Source: Thermasporomyces sp036564245
Lineage (GTDB): Bacteria; Actinomycetota; Actinomycetes; Propionibacteriales; Actinopolymorphaceae
Direction of reading: 5' to 3'
Assembly: GCA_036564245.1 (NCBI GenBank)
Contig: DATCKU010000054.1
Location: 62,001-126,000, forward strand
Length of the DNA: 64,000 nucleotides
In this document: positions 47,782-56,892 of the stretch, piece by piece
Layout of the letters: each line of letters begins with the position of its first letter
How positions within the stretch are numbered: position 1 is the stretch's first letter
Position numbers and translations under genes: made by a program
Notes under the pieces: generated by a model
The model's input: the letters and a program-made list of their open reading frames with translations, nothing else
Database searches by the model: none
Told to the model about the DNA's origin: nothing

Positions 47782-48405
47782 GTGGCCCCGCGCATCCTGG
47801 TCGTCGACAACTACGACTCCTTCGTGTTCAACCTCGTCCAGTACCTCTACCAACTCGGTGCGGTTTGTGAGGTACGTCGAAACGACGAGGTTCGCCCGGA
47901 AGACGCCGACAGCTTCGACGGAGTGCTCCTCTCGCCGGGTCCTGGCGTGCCCGAGAAGGCTGGCGTCTGCGTGGAACTCGTGAAGTACGCGTCCGGCCGG
48001 GTGCCGATCTTCGGCGTCTGCCTCGGCCTGCAGGCGATCGCTGTCGCGTACGGCGGCACGGTCACGCGAGCACCCGAGCTGTTGCACGGGAAGGTGAGCC
48101 AGGTGCACCACGCGGGGGCAGGCGTGTTGGAGGGCTTGCATTCTCCGTTCACGGCGACCCGCTACCACTCGCTCGCCGTGGACCCCACCTCCGTGCCGGA
48201 CGAGCTCGAGATCACCGCGCGAACGGAGTCCGGCGTCGTGATGGCGCTGCGCCATCGGACCCTCGCCTGTGAAGGAGTCCAGTTCCACCCCGAATCGGTG
48301 CTGACGGAAGGCGGTCACCGCATGCTCGCCAACTGGCTCGCGGTGTGCGGCGACGCGGACGCCGTCGCCCGGTCGGCCGGGCTCGCTCCCGTCGTCAACC
48401 GCTGA
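47782..48405 (+). CDS. pabA: Aminodeoxychorismate/anthranilate synthase component II (glutamine amidotransferase)
   Basis: 207 residues, class I glutamine amidotransferase: N-terminal ILVVDNYDSFVFNLVQYL, oxyanion-loop LLSPGPGVP, nucleophile Cys in FGVCLGLQAIA, and the catalytic His-Glu pair in VQFHPESVLTEGG. It supplies ammonia to a chorismate-using partner (PabB or TrpE); a PabA/TrpG split is not decidable from this subunit alone, and the partner is not in the window. GTG 47782. The position before pknB is conserved (trpG in mycobacteria). Confidence 0.93.
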   Translation: MAPRILVVDNYDSFVFNLVQYLYQLGAVCEVRRNDEVRPEDADSFDGVLLSPGPGVPEKAGVCVELVKYASGRVPIFGVCLGLQAIAVAYGGTVTRAPELLHGKVSQVHHAGAGVLEGLHSPFTATRYHSLAVDPTSVPDELEITARTESGVVMALRHRTLACEGVQFHPESVLTEGGHRMLANWLAVCGDADAVARSAGLAPVVNR

Positions 48406-48410
48406 CGCGC

Positions 48411-48446
48411 GGCCCCTCCGGAGCGTGGGGCAGTTCCGGAAGGGCC
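48411..48446. terminator. Bidirectional terminator between pabA and pknB
   Basis: Near-perfect 12-bp inverted repeat GGCCCCTCCGGA / TCCGGAAGGGCC (one mismatch, 12-nt loop), 6 bp after the pabA stop and 44 bp before the pknB stop, between convergent genes. Confidence 0.75.
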
Positions 48447-48489
48447 CGTCCTCAACGCTTCTTCAGAGGTCGGCCGATCTCCTCACGAC

Positions 48490-50355
48490 CTACCGCGGGC
48501 CGGGTGGCGGTCGTGGTCCTTCGGTCTCGGTCGGGGTCGGGGTCGGCGTCGGCTCCTCCGTCGGGGTCGGGGTCGGCGTCGGCTCCTCCGTCGGCGTGGG
48601 GGTGGACGTCGGCTCCTCCGTCGGCGTGGGAGTGGTCGGTGTCGGCTCCTCCGTCGGCGTGGGGGTCGGCGTCGGCTCGGCTTCCGGCTCGACGGCGACG
48701 TGGATCGTCACCGTGGCGCCGCGCTCCAGCAGGGTCCCAGCCTTCGGCTCCTGGTAGACGACCTTGCCCTCCGCGACCTCGGTGGTCTCCCGGGCGACCT
48801 CGGCGACGTCGAAGCCGTACTCCTCGAGGACCTCCCTCGCCTCGTCCTCGCTCATGCCGATGACCCGCGGCACTTCGACCTTGCCGCTGGCGTAGAACAG
48901 CGTGATCGTGGCGCCTTCAGCCACCGGGGAGCCGACGGCGGGGATCGTGCTGGTCACGACACCCTCATTCTCGTCGGATGTCGGGTCGACCTCCTTCTTG
49001 ACCTTGAAGCCCTGTGACCGCAGCCGGCGTTCGGCTTCCTCGACCTGCATGCCGACCACGTTGGGGACGACCCGTTCCTGCGGGCCGAGCGAGATGACGA
49101 TGTCGACCGACCCGCCGATCCGGATCTGCTCGCCCGCGTCGGGCGACTGGTCCATGATCCGACCCTTGGGCACGGTGCTGCTCGCATCTTCGGTGACGCG
49201 CCCGAGCTTGAGCCCTTCGTCGGCGAGGATCTGCTCGGCCTCGGCCCGGGTCTTGCCGACCAGCGTGGGCGTGGGCTGGGTCTGGTCGGGCCCGCCGCCG
49301 AGCGAGTTGATCAGGATGTAGGTGACGACACCCAGGACGAACAGAATGGCGATGATGAGCATCGCCCACGCGAGCTTGCGACCACGGTCGGGCTCGTCGT
49401 ACTCCTCCTCTGGAGCCCACTGGCTCGTCTGCTCCGCCGGTGGTGGCGGAGAAGCATGCTCGGCCGGAACGAAGCGCTCGGTGGGATCCGTCGGCAGGAC
49501 GGATGCCGCCACCCGCTGCCCGGAGAGCGCCCGCTCGATGTCCTGACGCATCTCGGCAGCCGACTGGTAGCGGTCGGCCGGCTTCTTCTGGAGCGCCTTC
49601 AACGTGATGGCATCGGCCGCCGGGGGCACCTCCGGGTCCAACGACGACGGCGGCCGTGGCTCCTCACGAACGTGTTGGTAGGCAACCGAGACCGGCGAGT
49701 CACCGACGAAGGGTGGGCGGCCGGTGAGCAGCTCGTACAGCAGGCACCCGGTGGAGTAGATGTCGGAGCGTGCGTCGACCGACTCCCCGCGCGCCTGCTC
49801 CGGCGAGAGGTACTGAGCCGTCCCGATCACCGCCGCCGTCTGGGTCATCGTCGCCGAGGCATCGGCGACGGCGCGCGCGATGCCGAAGTCCATGACCTTG
49901 ACGTCGCCGTTGGGCGTCAACATCACGTTGCCCGGTTTGATGTCGCGGTGCACGATGCCGGCGCGATGGCTGTACTCCAACGCGTCCAGGATGTCCGCGG
50001 TGATCTCCAGGGCCCGCTCCGGCAGGATCCGCCGTCCCTCGCGCAGCACGTCGCGCAGGGTCCGACCCTCGACGTACTCCATGACGATGTACGGCAGGCG
50101 GACACCGTCGACGACCTCCTCGCCGGTGTCGTAGACGGCGACGACCGCTGGGTGGTTGAGGGAGGCCGCGGACTGCGCCTCGCGGCGGAAGCGTGCCTGG
50201 AACGTGGGATCGGTGGCCAGGTCGGCGCGAAGGGTCTTCACGGCGACCGTACGACCCAGTCGGCGATCGATGCCGATCCTGACTTCGGCCATCCCCCCGT
50301 GACCGAGCACCTCGCCGAGGTCGTAGCGACCACCGAGGAATCGCGGCTCAGTCAT
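48490..50355 (-). CDS. pknB: Serine/threonine protein kinase PknB with three PASTA domains
   Basis: 621 residues. Kinase domain (about 11-270): P-loop LGHGGMAEV, VAVKTL lysine, catalytic loop HRDIKPGN, DFGIAR, and the activation segment TQTAAVIGTAQYLSPEQA. A membrane helix (AMLIIAILFVLGVVTYILI) at about 335-353 is followed by three PASTA domains (PTLVGKTRAEAEQIL; VVPNVVGMQVEEAERRL; VEVPRVIGMSEDEAREVL) and a ~50-residue Pro/Thr/Glu tail. It senses peptidoglycan fragments and lipid II. ATG at 50355. First of two PknA/PknB slots known from mycobacteria; a separate pknA is absent here. Confidence 0.97.
   Translation of the reverse strand: MTEPRFLGGRYDLGEVLGHGGMAEVRIGIDRRLGRTVAVKTLRADLATDPTFQARFRREAQSAASLNHPAVVAVYDTGEEVVDGVRLPYIVMEYVEGRTLRDVLREGRRILPERALEITADILDALEYSHRAGIVHRDIKPGNVMLTPNGDVKVMDFGIARAVADASATMTQTAAVIGTAQYLSPEQARGESVDARSDIYSTGCLLYELLTGRPPFVGDSPVSVAYQHVREEPRPPSSLDPEVPPAADAITLKALQKKPADRYQSAAEMRQDIERALSGQRVAASVLPTDPTERFVPAEHASPPPPAEQTSQWAPEEEYDEPDRGRKLAWAMLIIAILFVLGVVTYILINSLGGGPDQTQPTPTLVGKTRAEAEQILADEGLKLGRVTEDASSTVPKGRIMDQSPDAGEQIRIGGSVDIVISLGPQERVVPNVVGMQVEEAERRLRSQGFKVKKEVDPTSDENEGVVTSTIPAVGSPVAEGATITLFYASGKVEVPRVIGMSEDEAREVLEEYGFDVAEVARETTEVAEGKVVYQEPKAGTLLERGATVTIHVAVEPEAEPTPTPTPTEEPTPTTPTPTEEPTSTPTPTEEPTPTPTPTEEPTPTPTPTETEGPRPPPGPR
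48530..48680 (-). repeat. 30-bp tandem repeats encoding the PknB Pro/Thr/Glu tail
   Basis: On the plus strand GTCGGCTCCTCCGTCGG recurs at about 48549, 48579, 48609 and 48642. Read on the minus strand the unit encodes EEPTPTPTPT-type decapeptides. The in-frame period suggests unit number could vary between strains. Confidence 0.8.
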
Positions 50356-50418
50356 TGGTCACCTCTCTGCGGGGGTTCGGGGCTCTCCCCACTCTGGCGT
50401 GGACGGGGGATTCGGTCC

Positions 50419-51873
50419 TCATGCGCCGATCACCGCTTCGATCACTGCCTTGGCGATGGGGGCGGCGAGTTTGCCACCGGAGATCTCGTCGCGACCGACG
50501 TTGGCCTTCTCCACTACGACGGCCACGGCCACCGCCGGGTTGTCTGCCGGCGCGAAGGCGACGAACCAGGCGTACGGCGGCCGCTCCGGTGTCGTCTGAG
50601 CCGTCCCGGTCTTGCCTGCCACCGAGACGCCGTCGATGCTCACCGGACTGCCGGTTCCGTTCTCCACCACGCCGACCATCATCTGCTTCAACTGTTCGGC
50701 GACCTGTGGGGACACGGCCTGGGAGAAAACCTCTGGGTCGGTCGTGCTGAGGGGCTGCAGATCTGGCCCGTTGAGCTCGGAGACGATGTAGGGCTTCATG
50801 AGCTTGCCGTCGTTCGCGATGGCGGCGGTGACCATGGCCATCTGCAGGGGCGTCGCCGCCACGTCGAACTGCCCGATCGAGCTCAGCGCGGTCTGCGGTT
50901 CGTCGGGGTCCTCCGGGAAGACGCTGGTGGCGGTCTGCAGCTCGTCCAACACCTGGGTCCCGAAGCCGAACGCCTCGGCTTGTTCCCGCAGCGCGTCGTC
51001 ACCGAGCTCCATGCCGATGGCGGCGTACGACGTGTTGCACGACGTCTCCAGCGCCCGTTGCAACGTGATCCTCGGGCCGGACGGATCGCAGAGCCCGCCC
51101 TGCCAGTTGTTCATCGTGGCCGTGGTCTGCGGCAGGTCGAGCTCGGCCGGGGCTGGGACCTCGGTCTCCGGCGTGTACTCGCCGCTGGAGAGAGCCGCTG
51201 CCGATGTCACGAGCTTGAACGTCGAGCCGGGTGGGTACCGGTGCTGCACCGCCCGGTTCTCCATCGGGTTGCTCGGGTTCTTGAGCAGGCTCTCCCAGGT
51301 GTCCACGATCGACTCGCGGTCGTGGCTTGAGAGCTTGTTCGGGTCGTAGGTCGGTCGGCTCACCATCGCGAGGATCCGTCCGGTGGACGGTTCGATCGCG
51401 ACCGCTGCGCCGGTCTTGCCTTCCAGCGCGTCGTAGGCGACCTGCTGCACCCGGGGATCGATGGTGAGCGTGACGCTGCCGCCCTTGGGTGGCCGGTTGG
51501 TCACGAGGTCCACGATCCGGCGTACGAAGAGGCGGTCGTCGGTGCCGGAGAGGATCGAGTTGTACGCCGACTCGATGGCACGCGATCCGTAGATGTACGA
51601 GTAGAACCCGGTGAGGTGGCCGTACAGTTCGGGCTGCCGGTATCGGCGGAGGTAGACAAGATCGTCGTCGGTCTTGACCGAGTACGCCACCTGGGTTTGA
51701 CCCACGATGATCGGACCGCGTTCCCGGGCGTACTCGTCCAGCAGCACCCGCGTGTTGCCCGACCTGTTGTTGAGGCCCGGGGCCTGGACGACCTGGATGT
51801 AGTTCACGTTCGCGAGCAGCGCGAAGAACATCACGAGGACGGCCACACCCAGCCGCCTGATGGCACGGTTCAT
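50419..51873 (-). CDS. pbpA: Penicillin-binding protein PbpA (class B transpeptidase)
   Basis: 484 residues. A short cytoplasmic tail and membrane helix (LGVAVLVMFFALLANVNYI) precede a dimerisation domain and a transpeptidase domain with the active-site STFK (PGSTFKLVTSAAALSSGEYT), SCN (LETSCNTSYAAIG) and KTG (VAGKTGTAQTTPE). It cross-links peptidoglycan together with RodA. ATG 51873. It follows rodA (115-bp gap that carries element B) and precedes pknB, the usual order. Confidence 0.96.
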   Translation of the reverse strand: MNRAIRRLGVAVLVMFFALLANVNYIQVVQAPGLNNRSGNTRVLLDEYARERGPIIVGQTQVAYSVKTDDDLVYLRRYRQPELYGHLTGFYSYIYGSRAIESAYNSILSGTDDRLFVRRIVDLVTNRPPKGGSVTLTIDPRVQQVAYDALEGKTGAAVAIEPSTGRILAMVSRPTYDPNKLSSHDRESIVDTWESLLKNPSNPMENRAVQHRYPPGSTFKLVTSAAALSSGEYTPETEVPAPAELDLPQTTATMNNWQGGLCDPSGPRITLQRALETSCNTSYAAIGMELGDDALREQAEAFGFGTQVLDELQTATSVFPEDPDEPQTALSSIGQFDVAATPLQMAMVTAAIANDGKLMKPYIVSELNGPDLQPLSTTDPEVFSQAVSPQVAEQLKQMMVGVVENGTGSPVSIDGVSVAGKTGTAQTTPERPPYAWFVAFAPADNPAVAVAVVVEKANVGRDEISGGKLAAPIAKAVIEAVIGA

Positions 51874-51886
51874 CGCACCACCCCAC

Positions 51887-51966
51887 GCGAAATGACCACG
51901 TTAGGTGCGTCTCCACCTGCTCTCAGGGGCCTCGAACCGGCGGAAGGGTACGAATCCCCGCGGAAG
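51887..51966 (+). repeat. Two-copy intergenic element B, copy 2
   Basis: GAAATGACCACG, 45 nt, then GGGTACGAATCCCCGCGG followed by AAGGT. Spacing to copy 1 at 22383 is identical. The two outer blocks match at 12 of 12 and 20 of 23 positions; the spacer matches at roughly 17 of 45. It fills the gap between pbpA (start 51873) and rodA (stop 51989). Confidence 0.65.
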
Positions 51967-51988
51967 GTCCCACGTGCGTTCGCGTTTC

Positions 51989-53425
51989 TCACCGGCGCAC
52001 CACCTGTGTCTTGGCGTCCTCGGTCTGGACGACTGGAGGGGCAGGCGGACGGCGAGCGTAGTCGCTGATCCGCAGCAGGAGGGCCACCAGGGCCCAGTTC
52101 GCTATCAGAGATGATCCCCCGTACGAGAGGAACGGCGTGGTCAACCCGGTCAGCGGGATCAGCTTGGTCACGCCACCGATCACGACGAACACCTGGAGCG
52201 CGAACACGGCCGCGAAGCCGGCGGCGAGCAGCTTGCCGAACTGGTCGCGGCACACCACGGCCGTACGCAGACCGCGCTCGACGATGATCCCGTAGAGCAC
52301 CAGGATCGCCATGACGCCGGTGAGGCCGAGCTCCTCCCCGACGACGGCCATGATGAAGTCGCTCCTGGCCTCCGGCACCAGGGTGGGATGGCCCATACCG
52401 AGACCGCGGCCGAGGATCCCGCCGTACGCGAACCCGTACAACGCCTGGATGATCTGGTAGGCGCCATCGGGGTGTCCGAACGGGTCGAGCCAGGCGTTCA
52501 CGCGGTTGGCGACGTGGGCGAACTGATCGACGCCAAGGGATGTCGCCATGAAATAGGCGGAGTACGCGCCACCGAGGAAGAGCGCGAACCCCAGGACGAC
52601 CCACCCAGGCCGCTCGGTCGCGACGTACAACAAGATCACGAAAGCACCGAAGAAGAGCAGTGCGGTGCCCAGGTCGCGCTGGAACACCAGGATGGCCAGG
52701 CTGATGACCCAGGCCGACAGGATCGGACCGAGGTCGCGTCCCCGCGGCAGGTCGATCCAGAGGAAGCGTCGGCCCGCCAGTGCAAGCGCGTCCTTGGCGA
52801 CCACGAGATAGCCCGCGAAGAAGACGATCAGGCAGACCTTCGCGACCTCGCCCGGCTGGAACGAGAAGCCGGCGAACCGGATCCAGATCCGGGCGCCTTG
52901 GAACTCCCGACCAAGCCCGGGCACCAAGGGCAGCAGGAGCAGCGCAACGCCCAGGAACAGGGCGGTGTAGGTGGCACGCTGCAGCAGCCTGTGGTCTCGG
53001 ACGACCAGGAGGACGATCACGAACGCCGCGACGCCGACCGCCATCCACGTGAGTTGCAATGGTGCGTAGGCGGTCGGTAGCGAATCCCCTTCGGCGCGCG
53101 CGTTCTCGATCCGGGTGACGTCGAGTCGATGGATGAGGGCGAGCCCGATCCCGTTGAGCAGCACCACGCAGGGCAACAGGATCGGGTCGGCGTACGGGGT
53201 GCAGATCCGTACCACGACATGCGCGACGCCCACGAGCAGGGTCAGTCCGAGGCCGTACGACAGGACCTGCTGCGAGAGCTCCCCGTTCATCGCCAGGCCG
53301 ACGATCGCGTAGGCGCCGACCGACAGAGCGAGGGCGAGGAAGATCAGCCCTAGCTCTGCGTTGCGACGCTTGCGACCAGGTGCGACTGGCGCCTGGCGCT
53401 CCAGAGTCGGGTCGTAGGCGCTCAC
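51989..53425 (-). CDS. rodA: Peptidoglycan glycosyltransferase RodA (SEDS family)
   Basis: 478 residues with ten or more membrane helices. SEDS signatures: LTWMAVGVAAFVIVLLVV, PLVPGLGREFQGARIWIRFA, FQPGEVAKVCLIVFFAGYLV, FDLGTALLFF-like FQRDLGTALLFFGAFVILL, and PLTGLTTPFLSYGGSSLIAN. It polymerises lipid II with PbpA. The GTG at 53425 overlaps the pstP stop (GTGA), so the genes are translationally coupled. Confidence 0.96.
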   Translation of the reverse strand: MSAYDPTLERQAPVAPGRKRRNAELGLIFLALALSVGAYAIVGLAMNGELSQQVLSYGLGLTLLVGVAHVVVRICTPYADPILLPCVVLLNGIGLALIHRLDVTRIENARAEGDSLPTAYAPLQLTWMAVGVAAFVIVLLVVRDHRLLQRATYTALFLGVALLLLPLVPGLGREFQGARIWIRFAGFSFQPGEVAKVCLIVFFAGYLVVAKDALALAGRRFLWIDLPRGRDLGPILSAWVISLAILVFQRDLGTALLFFGAFVILLYVATERPGWVVLGFALFLGGAYSAYFMATSLGVDQFAHVANRVNAWLDPFGHPDGAYQIIQALYGFAYGGILGRGLGMGHPTLVPEARSDFIMAVVGEELGLTGVMAILVLYGIIVERGLRTAVVCRDQFGKLLAAGFAAVFALQVFVVIGGVTKLIPLTGLTTPFLSYGGSSLIANWALVALLLRISDYARRPPAPPVVQTEDAKTQVVRR

Positions 53426-54939
53426 TTCTCACCTGGAGGTGTCGTGGCGGGGTCACATGCTTCGTTGGCGCCGCTCGGCGGCTTCGCACTCCGTGACGGG
53501 GCCGCCTGCGGACCTCCGTTGCTTCCAGCTCGTCCGGGCTGGTTCGGCGTACCCTGCCTCGACGGTGAGGCTGCGGGGGTCGAGGGCGATGGACTCGGCG
53601 CCGGCCTGGCCTGTGGCGCACAACTCTCGGCCTGCTTGCGGAGACGGGCGACGATCTGGCGGGCGCCGCTCAGGCTGTCGGCCGGAATCGTGTCGGTGAC
53701 TTGCTTGCGCTGGTAGTCCGGGAGCTTGTCGAGCGTGAGCGAGTGCGCTTCGTACACGCTCGACAGCGAGATGCCGGGGATGCGTTGCGCGATGCCGCGG
53801 AAGATCGCGACCCGTGCGCTCTCCGGCGGCTCGGCGCTTTCCGGGTACGCACCGACGTAGTACTGACTCTGCGTCCAGTTGTACGCCCAGCGCAGCCCGG
53901 CGGCGGCGACGCCGATGACGACGACCACCAGGGCCAGGCGAATCGCCCACCGGAAGCGGCTGGGCGGGCGCAGGGCGTACCGCAGCTCTTCTTCGAGGTC
54001 CGGCTCCTCGACCGGCGTCCCGTCGGGACCGAACGTCGTGGGAGAGCTTGGCGGGACCGCGGGGATCGTGCCGGTCTGCACGGTCGGGTGGGTTGCCGTG
54101 TGCTCGGCGATGACATCGGCGTCGCCGGCGGCCGCGCCCACGACGATGGGCTCCGGAGGCGTACCGACGAGGGTTCCGTCGGGCGTGACGCCGGTGAGAC
54201 CGCCGGTCCCGTTGTCCACCTCGACGACGTACGCGACCACGCAGGTCACGTTGTCGGGGCTCCCGTTGTCGAGGGCGAGCGCGATGAGCGCATGCGCGGC
54301 TTCCTCGGGCGTGTTCGACCTGATCAGCACATCGGCGATCACGTCGTCTTTCACTGCCGCGTTGTCCAGGCCGTCGCTGCAGACCAGGATCCGGTCACCT
54401 GCTCCGAGCGCGATGACGTCCGTGTCTGGTCGTGCGTCCTGCCGACCCTCGAGGGCCCGCATGATGAGCGACCGATGCGGATGGTGCTCGGCCTCCTCCG
54501 GGGTGATCCGCCCTTCGTCGATGAGGGTCTGGACGAAGGTGTGGTCCTTGGTGATCATCTTGAGCTGGCCGCCGCGCAACAGGTAGGCGCGGGAGTCGCC
54601 GATGTGGGCGAGGTGGCCACTGCCGTCTTGGAAGAGGATCGCCGTGAGCGTGGTCCCCATGCCCTCCAGGTGGGGGTCTGCCTGGATCTGGGCGGCGATG
54701 CGAGAGTTGGCGTCCACTGCGGCTTGCCGGAGCGCACGCAGCGGGTCACTGTGGCCTGCCGAGTCGAGAGCGCGGACGGTCTTGATCGTGATGGCGCTAG
54801 CGACGTCTCCGCCGACCGTGCCACCCATGCCGTCGGCGATGGCGAGCAGGTGCGGACCGGCGTAGCCGGAGTCCTCGTTCCTCGTCTTCGGACCGAGGCC
54901 GACGTTACTCTCTGCGGCGTATCGGAGCGCGAGCGTCAT
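53422..54939 (-). CDS. pstP: PP2C-family protein phosphatase PstP
   Basis: 505 residues. The PP2C domain (about 1-240) shows the metal-binding motifs RNEDSGY, ADGMGGTVGG, GDSRAYLLR, SDGL and GSPDNVTCVVA. A membrane helix (AIRLALVVVVIGVAAAGLRW) near 328-347 is followed by an extracytoplasmic Ser/Pro-rich domain. It dephosphorylates PknB substrates. ATG 54939. Same operon as fhaB and rodA. Confidence 0.96.
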   Translation of the reverse strand: MTLALRYAAESNVGLGPKTRNEDSGYAGPHLLAIADGMGGTVGGDVASAITIKTVRALDSAGHSDPLRALRQAAVDANSRIAAQIQADPHLEGMGTTLTAILFQDGSGHLAHIGDSRAYLLRGGQLKMITKDHTFVQTLIDEGRITPEEAEHHPHRSLIMRALEGRQDARPDTDVIALGAGDRILVCSDGLDNAAVKDDVIADVLIRSNTPEEAAHALIALALDNGSPDNVTCVVAYVVEVDNGTGGLTGVTPDGTLVGTPPEPIVVGAAAGDADVIAEHTATHPTVQTGTIPAVPPSSPTTFGPDGTPVEEPDLEEELRYALRPPSRFRWAIRLALVVVVIGVAAAGLRWAYNWTQSQYYVGAYPESAEPPESARVAIFRGIAQRIPGISLSSVYEAHSLTLDKLPDYQRKQVTDTIPADSLSGARQIVARLRKQAESCAPQARPAPSPSPSTPAASPSRQGTPNQPGRAGSNGGPQAAPSRSAKPPSGANEACDPATTPPGEK

Positions 54940-54977
54940 CCTGCCTTCTCAGTGTGTGCGCGCCTACTCGTCTTGTC

Positions 54978-55451
54978 CTACCGGTAGAGCTCGATGATCG
55001 TCTTTCCAACCCTGATCGGGATTCCTGCCCCGACTGCGGTCGGACCGTGGATCCGGGACTCGCCGACGAAGGTTCCGTTGGTGGATCCCAGGTCCTCGAC
55101 GTACCACGTCGTACCCTGTGGCCGCAGGACTGCGTGCCGGGTCGAGACGTATTCGTCGTCGATCGTAAGCTCACACTCCGGTCCCCGACCGATCACCACA
55201 GGTGCGCCCGTGAGCGGCACCTGCAGGCCGGCGCTGGCACCCTGGACCACGACGGCGACCGAGGGGGCACCACGCTTGCGCCTCGATCGCCGTGGCGGTC
55301 GCGCCGGCCTGGTCTGCCGAGCCTCCCGCGCGGGACTCGGCACTCGTGCTCCGAACAGGTCGGAACGAATGACCGACACCGTCGACAGCACGAAGAGCCA
55401 GAGCACCGCCAGGAACCCCAGCTTGATGATGGTGAGGGTGAGCTCGGACAC
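54978..55451 (-). CDS. fhaB: FHA domain protein FhaB
   Basis: 157 residues: N-terminal membrane helix (LTIIKLGFLAVLWLFVLSTV, about 5-24), a basic linker (RPARPPRRSRRKRG), and an FHA domain (about 75-152) with VVIGRGPECELTIDDEYVS, TRHAVLRPQ and DLGSTNGTFVGE. It binds phosphothreonine on PknB partners. The GTG overlaps the fhaA TAG by one base (TAGTG). Confidence 0.95.
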   Translation of the reverse strand: MSELTLTIIKLGFLAVLWLFVLSTVSVIRSDLFGARVPSPAREARQTRPARPPRRSRRKRGAPSVAVVVQGASAGLQVPLTGAPVVIGRGPECELTIDDEYVSTRHAVLRPQGTTWYVEDLGSTNGTFVGESRIHGPTAVGAGIPIRVGKTIIELYR

Positions 55452-56605
55452 TAACGCACTCCACCAGGGCGGCGCAGGACGAGCATGGTGTTGCCCAGCA
55501 GAATCTGACTGCCGTCGTGCAGCGCGGCGTAGTCGACCCGCTGGCCGTTGACCACGATCCCGTTGGTCGAACCCAGGTCATGGATCGTCACCGTGTAGCC
55601 ATTGCCTTCTTGGACCACGCGGATCTCCGCATGACGGCGTGAGACGCCCGGATCAGTGATCCGGAGGTCGGCTTCGGTGCCTCGGCCGAGAACCAGTCCG
55701 GGTGGCTCCAACGGGTGTCGTTGGCCGTTCACCTCGAGATACGGAAGCTGCGGCGTCGGTGGCGGCGCCGGCGGATAGCCACCGGGGCCATACCCTGGCC
55801 CAGCCTGCCCGGCTCCCGGGTACGGTGGCGGACCCGGGTCGTGACGTAGCTCGTGGTAAGGACCTTGGCCCGCAGGCTCTGCGCCGTGGCGCTGCTCTGG
55901 CCAGTGGTCTGGTCTGGGCTCACCGCCTGGCCTGGGAACCGGTCCTGGACCTCCAGGGCCGGGTGCCCACGGTGGAGGGGGCGGCGGACCGGAGCCACCG
56001 ACAGGATCCGGGCCTGGGCCGCGTTGGTCCGGCGCACCAGGCTGCCCATGCCGGGCAGGGTCGGCCTCGGGCGAGCGACCCTGGTCCGGTCCGTACGGGC
56101 CTGGTGGTCCAGGATGTGGCCCGTAGCCTGGACCAGGTGGTGGCTGGTAGCCCTGAGCTGGCTGCTGGTGGGGCTGCCCCGGCGGCATCCCCCAGTCCGC
56201 CCAGTCGGGCCGGTTGGATCGGCGCGCCGTCACCGAGGCCACCGCACTTCCACGGATGCGGAACCGGCCCGTGGACAGGTCGTCTCGACGTTCGAACGAT
56301 ACGGTGACCGGACCGGTGAACGTGTAGTGCTGAGCGGCAGCATGTCGGTTGACGACATCGACAAGCTCCTGGCTGAGTGCCTGAGAGTATGGTGCAAGAC
56401 GCTCGTGATCACTCGGGGACAGCTCGATCGTGAAGTCGTTCGGCACCAGGCTGGCGTCGCGGGACAGCACCTGTGCGGAGTTGTCGAGCTCACGCTGGAG
56501 GGCCGAGGCGATCTCCACCGGCTGGACGGCTGAGCGGAACACGCGCGCAAAAGGCCCGGTGACAAGACCTTCGAGACCTCGCTCGAAGCGACGAAAGACT
56601 CCCAC
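55451..56605 (-). CDS. fhaA: FHA domain protein FhaA (DUF3662 plus FHA)
   Basis: 384 residues. DUF3662 (about 1-118) with FRRFERGLEGLVTGPFARVF and the end RFRIRGSAVA; a ~160-residue Pro/Gly/Gln-rich linker; and an FHA domain (about 295-378) with LVLGRGTEADLRITDPGVSR, RHAEIRVV and DLGSTNGIVVNGQ. Mycobacterial FhaA binds phosphorylated MviN pseudokinase and CwlM; genes for both partners lie at 0-1.5 kb and 5.5-6.6 kb. GTG start. Confidence 0.95.
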   Translation of the reverse strand: MGVFRRFERGLEGLVTGPFARVFRSAVQPVEIASALQRELDNSAQVLSRDASLVPNDFTIELSPSDHERLAPYSQALSQELVDVVNRHAAAQHYTFTGPVTVSFERRDDLSTGRFRIRGSAVASVTARRSNRPDWADWGMPPGQPHQQPAQGYQPPPGPGYGPHPGPPGPYGPDQGRSPEADPARHGQPGAPDQRGPGPDPVGGSGPPPPPPWAPGPGGPGPVPRPGGEPRPDHWPEQRHGAEPAGQGPYHELRHDPGPPPYPGAGQAGPGYGPGGYPPAPPPTPQLPYLEVNGQRHPLEPPGLVLGRGTEADLRITDPGVSRRHAEIRVVQEGNGYTVTIHDLGSTNGIVVNGQRVDYAALHDGSQILLGNTMLVLRRPGGVR

Positions 56606-56808
56606 GGGTACCTCCCTCCCGCGCTAGGTGAGCCATGGTGGATGTGCCATGTTCCGGTCGATCGTAACCGCCATCGCAGGTGATGGGCGTCTCCCTACCA
56701 CCCCTTGCCGGGACGAGTGGCTCGGCCGCGCCAACCAAGGGGCCCATTTGGCGACGAATGGCGCGAACGAAGTGTTCCCGGGGGCGTGCTAGCCTCTATG
56801 CGCTGCAC

Positions 56809-56892
56809 GCGCGAGTGGCGGAATAGGCAGACGCGCAGGATTCAGGTTCCTGTGCCCGCAAGGGCGTGGGGGTTCAACTCCCCCCTCGCGCA
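56809..56892 (+). tRNA. tRNA-Leu (CAG anticodon)
   Basis: 84-nt class II tRNA: acceptor GCGCGAG/CTCGCGC, D arm GTGGCGGAATAGGCAGAC, anticodon arm CAGGATTCAGGTTCCTG with CAG, a long variable arm (TGCCCGCAAGGGCG), T arm GGGGGTTCAACTCCCCC, discriminator A. CCA is not encoded. A single-copy-like leucine tRNA next to fhaA is typical. Confidence 0.96.

Noticed and set aside
48530..48680. Possible CRISPR array
   Set aside because: The regular repeats are contiguous, have no unique spacers and encode the PknB tail.
49456..51330. 624-codon plus-strand frame across pknB and pbpA
   Set aside because: Runs antisense to two well-supported genes and crosses their border; no domain.
51870..53621. 583-codon frame overlapping rodA
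   Set aside because: Shadow of rodA in another frame (Arg/Pro/Gly-rich). Its N- or C-terminal peptides were useful only for spotting intergenic element B.
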